Under the pieces are notes generated by a model that saw nothing but the letters and a program-made list of their open reading frames with translations, had not been told where the DNA came from and made no database searches. From NCBI GenBank assembly GCA_030620125.1, contig JAUXFI010000019.1, forward strand, positions 1 to 15,611: a stretch of DNA of 15,611 bases. Direction: 5' to 3'. The stretch comes from Anaerolineae bacterium (GTDB lineage: Bacteria; Chloroflexota; Anaerolineae; B4-G1). Shown piece by piece: positions 1 through 6,071 of the stretch. The translations under genes were made by a program, and so were the position numbers. Position 1 is the stretch's first letter. Each line of letters starts with the position of its first letter.

Positions 1-1
1 C

Positions 2-1687
2 CTACTCCACCACCCGCACCCCATCCGCCTCCGGAATAATCTCCAACTCGTTCTGGTACTCGTCAATCCGTCCCACTACCTCGACCTGCACACCGGCCAC
101 CAGTTGGCCGGCGTCCGGGATAGCGTCGTAGACGTTCTGCCAGAGCAGCAGGATGATGGCGCCGGTCTCATCCTCCAGCGGGAACTTTACTCCCTTCGAG
201 AAGGTCTCCGGTTCGCCGAGTGTGCCCACCAGTGTGAGGGTCTGGCCTACATCGGCGGAGGTGACGTCGCCGATGGCCTGCGCTTTGGTCTCAGCCAGCG
301 CCGGGGTCGGGGTCTCGCCTGCGCTAGTCACGAGCATTTTGCCCGCGATGAGCCCAGTCAATTCCAGTTGGCCTTGATACTCCTCGACTTGACCGGTCAC
401 GACGATCTGCGCGCTTGCACCCAGCCCCTCCGGCGCGCTCTCGTAGACATCCTGCCACATCACGAGCACGATCTGTCCCGTGCCGTCGTCCAGTGTGAAC
501 TTGACGCCGGCCGAGAAGGGGTCGGGTGGACCGAGTGTCCCGCGCAATGTCACCCAGCGGCCTATGTCGGCAGACGTCAGCGTGCCGATGGGCGTAGGAT
601 CGGGTGGAGAGGCGGCAGGGACAAGCACTTGTACGTCGTCAGATAGCTCGGGGATCACTTCCATCTCACCCTTGTACTGGGAGATTTCCCCTTGCACCTG
701 GACCTCCGCGCCTACCTCTGGCCCGGCCCGGTTCCGCATTCCATCGTAGACGTCCTGCCACAGGAGCGCGATGATCGTGCCGCTGCCGTCGTCGAGCGTG
801 AGCTTGACGCCAGCGGAGAATGGTTCCACCTCGGTGACGATGCCGCGCACGATGGCCAGTTGGCCCACGTCTGAGGCCGTCAGTTCGCCAATCTGCTTCT
901 CGGCGGCGACGAGTACCGCTTGGCTGAGCGGCACGATGTCTGCGACGGAGGCGGGGACGAGTTGTGGTGTGTCGCCGTAGAGGGAGACGGTCGCCACGAC
1001 CTCTACGGATTGGCCTGTGGAGAGCGTGGGAGAGATGGAACTGAGCGCGATCAGGTGCTCGCTCACGGCGATGGGAATGGAGCCGGTGCCGTCGCGCACG
1101 GTGATCAGCGTCAACCCCTGGTAAGGCTCGTAGACCTCGCGCACCTGGCCGCGCACCCGCACGCGCAGGTATTGATCCTCCGGCGCGATGGTACCGATGT
1201 CGCGATCCACCGGATCGGCGCGGGTGATTACCAGTTGCTCGGGCGCGTTCAGGGTGAGCGACAGGAAATCCTCGCGCACGCGGAGTGTGCCGGCCACCTC
1301 GACCAGGTCGCCCAGCGCGGGCACGCGGCCCTCGGCGATGATTTGCCGCGTCTCCGCGCGGTAGGCCGAAACGCGGATCTCGCCCGTGTCGTCCTCAATC
1401 CAAAAGCTGAGATAGTCGCTCTCGGGGTCGTAGGAGGGGGCGCGGGTGCAGTGGCCCTCCAGCCGCACGTAGGCCATGTTCATCGTCGCGCCGGCCTGCC
1501 CGATCTGGATGAGAGGCACCTCGGCGCGGGTGGCGGCGAGCCAGAGGGCGGCGAGTCCCACGGTGGCGAGCACGACCGCGGCGATCTTGACGATACGGAT
1601 GGAGGTGCGCCCGGTCAGGCGAGCGCCGCAGTAGGGGCAGGCATCGTGGGGCCCGACGTACCTTCCGCAACTGGGGCAGTGGCTCAT
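2..1687 (-). CDS. Zinc-ribbon, single-pass membrane protein with five OB-fold-like repeats
   Basis: Complete 561-aa gene. The ATG at 1687 is chosen because AAGGAG lies about 8 bases upstream and the protein then starts directly with a zinc ribbon (Cys 4, 7, 17, 20, in CPSC and CPYC). A hydrophobic helix follows at about 33-52, so the ribbon should be cytoplasmic and the rest outside. The remainder is five OB-fold-like units at about 74-156, 164-255, 266-355, 367-454 and 472-560. Units 3-5 are strongly alike: each has a T-S/A-D-V/I-G start, a P-F-S-A/K-G-V-K turn, a DDG-T/S-G or DETG turn, LLWQ-D/N-VYD or MWQDVYE, and an E-Y-Q/K-x-E/Q-L/M strand. The repeated 'D-G-T-G' OB style is typical of nucleic-acid-binding or BOF-like OB domains, but an outside location argues for protein or ligand binding. 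Function unknown. It lies about 690 bases after the Tad-like operon and is probably transcribed separately. An open reading frame reaches upstream to 1813, but that extension lacks conserved character. Confidence 0.85.
   Translation of the reverse strand: MSHCPSCGRYVGPHDACPYCGARLTGRTSIRIVKIAAVVLATVGLAALWLAATRAEVPLIQIGQAGATMNMAYVRLEGHCTRAPSYDPESDYLSFWIEDDTGEIRVSAYRAETRQIIAEGRVPALGDLVEVAGTLRVREDFLSLTLNAPEQLVITRADPVDRDIGTIAPEDQYLRVRVRGQVREVYEPYQGLTLITVRDGTGSIPIAVSEHLIALSSISPTLSTGQSVEVVATVSLYGDTPQLVPASVADIVPLSQAVLVAAEKQIGELTASDVGQLAIVRGIVTEVEPFSAGVKLTLDDGSGTIIALLWQDVYDGMRNRAGPEVGAEVQVQGEISQYKGEMEVIPELSDDVQVLVPAASPPDPTPIGTLTSADIGRWVTLRGTLGPPDPFSAGVKFTLDDGTGQIVLVMWQDVYESAPEGLGASAQIVVTGQVEEYQGQLELTGLIAGKMLVTSAGETPTPALAETKAQAIGDVTSADVGQTLTLVGTLGEPETFSKGVKFPLEDETGAIILLLWQNVYDAIPDAGQLVAGVQVEVVGRIDEYQNELEIIPEADGVRVVE
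8..274 (-). repeat. OB-fold coding repeat, unit 5
   Basis: C-terminal OB-like unit of the 561-aa protein, carrying TFSKGVKF, EDETG and LLWQNVYD. It is visibly related at protein and DNA level to the two preceding units, which indicates internal tandem duplication. Confidence 0.7.
326..589 (-). repeat. OB-fold coding repeat, unit 4
   Basis: Second of three close tandem OB-like units, with PFSAGVKF, LDDGTG and VMWQDVYE in the same register as its neighbours. Confidence 0.7.
623..892 (-). repeat. OB-fold coding repeat, unit 3
   Basis: First of three close tandem OB-like units, with PFSAGVKL, LDDGSG and LLWQDVYD. Unit 3 is linked to unit 4 by a proline-rich stretch (ASPPDPTP). Confidence 0.7.
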
Positions 1688-1776
1688 CGCGAATCTCCTT
1701 GCGCAGCAGGTGATGGTTGGGCTTCTGGGGGATAATGTACTCCAATTTGCCGGATTTGTCCAATTGAGGGTGTCCG

Positions 1777-2067
1777 TCACCTTTTTGCGTCTGCAGAGCG
1801 GGAACGGCTCCACCGACTCGGTGTGCAGGCCGGGCGACTACGCCAAGGGTAGTCCAGCAGTGGCCGCCAAGGTTGCTTGGGTCGAGCAGCCACTTTTACC
1901 TTTTCGATCAAGGGGGTAGAAGCAGGAACAGAGGTTAGTTCTACAGCATCTGGCTGAGGGGGAGAATCAACAAACGGTAAGCGGCTGTTGTCCGATAGCG
2001 CTTTGGACAAGGCAGCAAGATGTTGTTCGCGACGAATTTGACGACGTTTTTGTGCTTCCAGAACCCT
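1777..2067 (-). pseudogene. Possible transposase C-terminal remnant
   Basis: From an in-frame stop at 2068-2070 to the stop at 1777 the minus strand stays open for 96 codons. It begins with a highly charged helix (RVLEAQKRRQIRREQHL), then a proline-rich stretch, then KQPWRPLLDYPWR. Basic coil plus a Pro-Trp-Arg tail recalls short C-terminal pieces of some insertion-sequence proteins, but I cannot name a family. There is no DDE/DEDD core and no convincing start codon with an RBS, and the upstream reading appears shifted by one frame near 2070. It overlaps the likely leader of the 561-aa gene at its 3' end. Inference only: an eroded mobile-element fragment, or chance. Confidence 0.25.
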
Positions 2068-2124
2068 TCAAACGCGCTTCCACGACAAGCTTGTTTCCGC
2101 TCTCTACTTGCACTTGGGCCACGA

Positions 2125-2216
2125 CGTATCTTCTCAATAAGTAGGGGAAGATGGGGGGTTTGCGGGCGGCTTGCCGCCCGCAAACCCCCCGCTCCCCAGT
2201 TTATTGAGATGATACG
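2125..2216. repeat. 92-bp imperfect inverted repeat with 18-bp GC-rich core
   Basis: The core is a perfect 18-bp stem (2153-2170 with 2173-2190) around two T bases; its left arm reads GGGGGGTTTGCGGGCGGC. Outer arms pair as CGTATC/GATACG, TCTCAATAA/TTATTGAGA and GGGGA/TCCCC, separated by short mismatched spots. The similarity extends outward a few more bases (GGCCACGA on the left against GGTCGTGG read from the right) with only transition differences. The size and symmetry fit a MITE-like or palindromic repeat element. A transcriptional role is possible but there is no following U-run. Confidence 0.8.
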
Positions 2217-2378
2217 CCACGACCAATATGCGCTGTCTACTGGATGGTTCTTGTTCCAACCTTCGACCTCTTGACCATCTCGTTCTCGTTCGTTGCCCTG
2301 GCCGGATAAGAGACGACGCCCTGGAGAATGGAGTGGACCGAGTATCGCGTCGTGTGGGTTCTCCAACACCAGCGGCGA

Positions 2379-3560
2379 CTACCGCCAAAGGGTGACCACC
2401 ATCGTGTGCGTCGCGCAGACATCAGTCCCAAACCCCGTGTTGGGGCTCGGTTGCCCCTGGCCTATGATCGTATCCTCCAGGCAGGCGGTGATCGTACCTC
2501 CACCCTGGTTGGCCCCACCCGGAGGGACCTTTAGCCCCGCGAAGCCGACGATGTGGTAGTAGTCTGCCCCCTGACCGCCCTGGCACGCGTCGCCACCTTC
2601 TGCACGGTCGTCCGGATATGGGTTTTCGAGCAGTGCCGGGTCCCCGTCACAGTTCGGGAACTGGTCAAAGATCGGCACGTAGAAGAGTTCATCCTCCGGA
2701 GTGTGCCCAATCACACTCGCGTTTTTGCCTGGCTTGGCGTGAATGTGGTCCCCGTAGCGGCAACCGACGTCCCAAAAGCAATCTGCATAGATAGTAGCGC
2801 TTTGCCAGCCTTCTTCCATCCAGTCTCCCAGGTGGGAGGCGTCGCCGCTATGGTCTTTGGCGCGAGGCCAGTCATCAGGGTCATCCCCCTGGTTCCAGAC
2901 GTACTCCAGGTTCATCCACCCCCGGTGTGACGCGGTTTGCCCGTCCAGGTAGTCTATGTTGCACTTTTCCTCTTGCTCGCAGTTCTGGTCAAAGCTGATC
3001 GTAAAACAATCTCCATCATCCAGGACTAGCACGACATCGAGAGGTATTCCGAATGGTCTCAAGCCACCTGCGCTGAGAGGCGGGCCCGTCACGGCTGTGG
3101 CGGCGGCGGAAGTTGCAGCCTCATAAATGCCAACCAGCGACACGAAGTAGGTGGAGCGGGTGATGGTGGGGGTGACGGCAACGCCCGCCGCGCCCTGCGG
3201 GACCGTTCCACCGCCCACCAGCACCGATGGGCTGAATTCCACCACCGTGTTGCCATCGAACTTTACGTAGGCGGCCGCAACCCCGCCGGTGTCGCCCACG
3301 CCATTGAGCTGGGCGTAATCAGTGACCTCCGCGAGGATAGCGAGGTCGGTAGCCTCGGGCGACTCATCGTCGCACATAGCCTCAGCCAACCGTCGCGCCC
3401 CGGCGAGCGAAGCCGCGTCGGCGGCGTTCTGCATGCGCCTCCGTTCGAGAAACACCGCGCCGCCGTCAATTGCCAGTCCGGCTACGACGAGCAGCGCAAC
3501 TATCGCAAAGACCATGATCACCAGCACTTGCCCACGCTCTGCACGTAGAGATTTCTCCAT
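2379..3560 (-). CDS. TadG-like pilus-assembly/surface protein
   Basis: About 393 aa. The N-terminus has the RGQ-V-L-V followed by a hydrophobic helix (about 12-32) and the ERRRMQNAADAASLAGA signature of TadG/Flp-associated proteins ('putative Flp pilus-assembly TadE/G-like'). The position equivalent to Glu+5 of TadE pseudopilins is Ile15, as expected for TadG-type rather than TadE-type proteins. The C-terminal two thirds (about 165-393) is an extracellular domain rich in Asp, Gly and Cys, with no MIDAS motif (DxSxS) or von Willebrand domain that I can see; the Cys residues suggest disulfides. It follows the small TadE gene by 17 bases. AGGAGG overlaps that gene's TGA stop, pointing to translational coupling. 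Start: ATG 3560 lies 12 bases from the AGGAGG, whereas a GTG at 3566 in the same frame lies at a better 6 bases, so the true start may be two codons earlier. Confidence 0.85.
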   Translation of the reverse strand: MEKSLRAERGQVLVIMVFAIVALLVVAGLAIDGGAVFLERRRMQNAADAASLAGARRLAEAMCDDESPEATDLAILAEVTDYAQLNGVGDTGGVAAAYVKFDGNTVVEFSPSVLVGGGTVPQGAAGVAVTPTITRSTYFVSLVGIYEAATSAAATAVTGPPLSAGGLRPFGIPLDVVLVLDDGDCFTISFDQNCEQEEKCNIDYLDGQTASHRGWMNLEYVWNQGDDPDDWPRAKDHSGDASHLGDWMEEGWQSATIYADCFWDVGCRYGDHIHAKPGKNASVIGHTPEDELFYVPIFDQFPNCDGDPALLENPYPDDRAEGGDACQGGQGADYYHIVGFAGLKVPPGGANQGGGTITACLEDTIIGQGQPSPNTGFGTDVCATHTMVVTLWR

Positions 3561-3577
3561 ATTCACAGCGCACCTCC

Positions 3578-3988
3578 TCATATCCCACCAGATAGAATGG
3601 CCTCGGTAGCGGTGGCGCGCAGTATCAGCACGCCGTCGGTCACCATGGCGTTGATAAAGGGTGTCGCCACGGTGAAAGAGTAACCGACGGTAACGGTGAT
3701 AGGCGCACCCGCCGCTATGGTCGGACAATCAACCTCCACCATGTCTGCATCAATCTGCACCAACCCGCCGCTGGCGGTCTGGGCGCGCTCGACAACCTCG
3801 CCCCTCTTGCTCTCCTCAGGATAAATGGCAGCATAGGTCCCTCCCTCCGCCGCAGCGTCGCTGACGGCCACGTATACATAGTAGAGCCGTCCCAGATCGA
3901 GTATCCCTGCCAGAATAAAGAGCAGGATGGGAAGCACCAGCGCGATTTCGACCAGGCTTTGGCCTTTTTCTTTTCGTGTGCGCTTCAT
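3578..3988 (-). CDS. Small TadE-like pseudopilin
   Basis: 136 aa with the classic TadE layout: a short basic leader (MKRTRKEKG), then QSLVE and a hydrophobic helix through about residue 32, then DLGRLYYVYVAVSDAAAEGG and a small beta-rich domain. Gly9 followed by Glu at +5 (Glu14) matches the prepilin-peptidase processing site known from type IV pilins and Tad pseudopilins, so cleavage by a TadV-like peptidase is plausible (inference). The start at 3988 has AGGAGG six bases upstream. It sits 28 bases after the membrane-protein gene and its stop overlaps the TadG Shine-Dalgarno. Probably a minor pilin or an envelope anchor of a Tad-like structure; no TadA/B/C or secretin genes are in the window. 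Confidence 0.88.
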   Translation of the reverse strand: MKRTRKEKGQSLVEIALVLPILLFILAGILDLGRLYYVYVAVSDAAAEGGTYAAIYPEESKRGEVVERAQTASGGLVQIDADMVEVDCPTIAAGAPITVTVGYSFTVATPFINAMVTDGVLILRATATEAILSGGI

Positions 3989-4016
3989 CTCACACCTCCT
4001 AATAACTATGTCGGAA

Positions 4017-4640
4017 TCAGTCAGACAAAACCTGCATAGTCTCGGCGTCTATCCGCACCGACAACAGGCTCCGGCGCTCATCTTTAGGGTCCAGTGCGAC
4101 AATGGTCCACACCACTCCCCCCTCGTCACCCGCCGCCAGGTGCAGGTCAACTATTGCTCGTGGATGTTCATCGAGAAATGGACGGCCACCGTAGGCCAGG
4201 AACACTAGCAATGCATCTCTCGGTACTGCCTGCCCGGCGCTCCCGGCCATAGTTTCTGGAGCAACCCGCACCTGCGTCTGATTCACCACCTGTGCCGTTC
4301 CAGCGTTCGCGACGACGTCGAGAGAAACGCTGCTCGCCGGTGAATAGAACACAAACGACCAATTGCTGCTACCACCTGACAACGACTCAGCGCTCGTCGC
4401 CTGCCATTGAGTCGAGGCCGACACGAGTTGCGCATCTTTCTCCTGTACCTGCGCCGCTGCACGGGCCTGCCCGTAGACATCCCACAGATCAATCAACGCT
4501 GGCGTCGGGGTGGGCGCCGCTACCGGGCCAGGCGTTTCGCCCCGTAACAGGTACAGCACGTATCCCACCCACAGCAAGCCAATCCACAGACCCGCTATCA
4601 GCAGCACCCGCCACCAGTTCTGCTTACCATTGTCCGCCAT
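4017..4640 (-). CDS. Single-pass membrane protein, possible PepSY-like C-terminus
   Basis: 207 aa from ATG 4640, which has GAGAGG about 9 bases upstream and lies 5 bases after the stop of the propeller gene. A cytoplasmic stub of about 10 residues is followed by one membrane helix (about 11-33), a Pro/Thr linker (PVAAPTPTPAL) and an exported domain of about 160 residues. The last 45 residues (VVWTIVALDP ... LLSVRIDAETMQVL) resemble the 'W-x-V ... V-x-V-D-A-x-T-G-x-V' pattern of PepSY domains, which often inhibit or chaperone proteases or bind peptide segments. This match is weak and by eye only. No family is recognised with certainty. Placement between the propeller and TadE/TadG suggests a role in the same surface structure, perhaps as an assembly factor or anchor. 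An in-frame ATG at 4685 would lengthen it by 15 residues but overlap the preceding gene, and it lacks a clear RBS. Confidence 0.7.
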   Translation of the reverse strand: MADNGKQNWWRVLLIAGLWIGLLWVGYVLYLLRGETPGPVAAPTPTPALIDLWDVYGQARAAAQVQEKDAQLVSASTQWQATSAESLSGGSSNWSFVFYSPASSVSLDVVANAGTAQVVNQTQVRVAPETMAGSAGQAVPRDALLVFLAYGGRPFLDEHPRAIVDLHLAAGDEGGVVWTIVALDPKDERRSLLSVRIDAETMQVLSD

Positions 4641-4645
4641 CACTC

Positions 4646-6058
4646 TCAACCTCTCATCACGAGCGGTAGAAATACTCTGCTGCAAGCATAGGCGTGGTAG
4701 ATTTCATAGTTGTAGACTACGCTGGCGCCGACACGTTCTTCCCACACGGTGTGCAGCCGCCCCAGTGCATCAAACGCGACGAATGGGGCAATGGAGATCT
4801 CATCCTGACCAGGGCTGCGCGACACATTCTGTGGTGGCGGCCAGTACCGCCCCCCATCTCGGGAACAACTCAGCAACACTTCCTCCGCCGGCTCTACTTG
4901 CTCACCTACCCGAAACCCGTGCCAGGCAACACAAACCGTTACTCGACCATCTCTCTCCAATAGAGCCAGCCTGGGAGCGATGTCGGTCGGACGGAGTTGG
5001 TTGACCTTCACGGGGTCGAGGTCAATAGGCTCCTCTTTGACTGACCACGAGCTGGTGGCCGCGTCGTAACGCGCGTAGCGTACATACTGCTCCCGTCGTT
5101 CGACAGCCCCTGTTCCGACCTGCTCCCCCCAGACGACGTGCAGGTTCCCGCTGGAATCGGCGACGATGTCGGGCCAAACCGACAGCGTGATCCCTGTGGA
5201 GAGCGTGAGGGGCAAAGTCCAACCCACGTCGGCGCCGTCTACTGTCCCGCTCATATACATGATTGCCCGTGCGTCCAGGGCAGAGCGCTCTTCCCAGACC
5301 ATGTGCAAACTATCTTCACCCGGGCCGACAGCCAACGTCGGGTACCACGAGCCAGTGCCTGTGTGGGTATAGACGATGGTCGCCGTCGGCCACGCCGCTG
5401 CGGTCAATGGACGCGCGGCGTAGAGGATGTCCGGCTGGTTTCCACCACCGGCGTTGAACACCACGTGCAGCTTGTCCGCGCCGGTAGCCAGACGCGGCCG
5501 CGTAGCGCTCAATGGGACGGGGCTGGGCATGCGATGCACCTCCCAGGTTCCGGTCTCCGCCCTCTCCGCCTCGTAGATTGCAATGGGCGGGTCACCGTCA
5601 ACCCAGGTGACAAAGACCCGGTCTCCGACGACGAGCGCGTCGGGCAACAGCGAGTCATCTTCAGTCCCAGCTATCGCCTGCGGCGTGGCAGGCCACGTGC
5701 GGCCATTGTCATCTGAAAGAACGGCATAGATGTTTCGCTGCGTCTCCGCAGACCGCTGATCGCTCCACACAATTGCCATGCGCCCCGAGGAGCCAGCCGC
5801 AATGTCCGGCTGCCGGGCCAGGTCAGGTTCGCTTGCAGAGATATTCTCCGGCTCTGTACCATCCCAGTCGGGGTCACTCGCGGTTTGGCTGAACGGCTCG
5901 ACGGAACTCGCCAAAGTCTCACCGCAGGCGGCGACGGACACACCGGCCACCAGCCCCATGGCCAATAATGCGCCGAGCCACGCCAGCCACCAGTGAACCG
6001 GTCGCGCCCTTTTGCTCACCCCAGGCGGGGGAGCTAGTAATCGGGAAGCCAAGCACAT
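4646..6058 (-). CDS. Secreted Asp-box (BNR/sialidase-like) beta-propeller protein
   Basis: 470 aa; ATG 6058 has AGGAG six bases upstream. N-terminus: a basic region, then a hydrophobic stretch (about 24-44) ending in VAAC at Cys45, which fits a lipobox, so this may be a lipoprotein; ordinary signal-peptide cleavage is the alternative. The mature part shows propeller-blade repeats: Asp boxes SDDNGRTW (115-122) and SRDGGRYW (399-406), and repeated LHxVW(E/G)E strands near 251, 306 and 435. I see no catalytic Arg triad or RIP motif arrangement that would justify calling it a sialidase, so a binding or structural propeller is more likely. The last ten residues are RVFLPLVMRG, a terminal motif I associate with secreted Chloroflexota proteins. 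The gene begins 13 bases after the giant TadE gene and ends 5 bases before the next, so it is cotranscribed and probably co-functional with the pseudopilins. Confidence 0.85.
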   Translation of the reverse strand: MCLASRLLAPPPGVSKRARPVHWWLAWLGALLAMGLVAGVSVAACGETLASSVEPFSQTASDPDWDGTEPENISASEPDLARQPDIAAGSSGRMAIVWSDQRSAETQRNIYAVLSDDNGRTWPATPQAIAGTEDDSLLPDALVVGDRVFVTWVDGDPPIAIYEAERAETGTWEVHRMPSPVPLSATRPRLATGADKLHVVFNAGGGNQPDILYAARPLTAAAWPTATIVYTHTGTGSWYPTLAVGPGEDSLHMVWEERSALDARAIMYMSGTVDGADVGWTLPLTLSTGITLSVWPDIVADSSGNLHVVWGEQVGTGAVERREQYVRYARYDAATSSWSVKEEPIDLDPVKVNQLRPTDIAPRLALLERDGRVTVCVAWHGFRVGEQVEPAEEVLLSCSRDGGRYWPPPQNVSRSPGQDEISIAPFVAFDALGRLHTVWEERVGASVVYNYEIYHAYACSRVFLPLVMRG

Positions 6059-6071
6059 ACGATTCTCCTGC

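Larger units (their letters stand above)
1688..2378. other. Intergenic region between TadG-like and OB-repeat genes
   Basis: About 690 bases without a convincing intact gene. It holds the 92-bp inverted repeat at 2125-2216, the possible transposase remnant at 1777-2067, and at 1688-1760 the likely leader and promoter region of the gene starting at 1687. The strong hairpin is not followed by a T-tract on either strand, so I do not call a Rho-independent terminator. The stretch 2217-2378 just after the TadG stop shows nothing I recognise. Confidence 0.6.

Noticed and set aside
920..1735. Plus-strand open frame of 271 codons opposite the OB-repeat gene
   Set aside because: His/Gly/Arg-rich shadow frame with no recognisable motif and no RBS; the minus strand has repeated OB motifs.
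1688..1813. Longer N-terminus for the OB-repeat protein starting at 1813
   Set aside because: The ATG at 1687 has AAGGAG at good distance and starts directly with the zinc ribbon; the upstream stretch has no conserved character.
2153..2190. GC-rich hairpin as a Rho-independent terminator for the Tad-like operon
   Set aside because: No T-run follows on the minus strand (CATCTTCCCC) and none on the plus strand.
4646..6058. Calling the propeller a sialidase enzyme
   Set aside because: Asp boxes are present but the arginine triad, RIP motif and catalytic Tyr/Glu arrangement are not evident.
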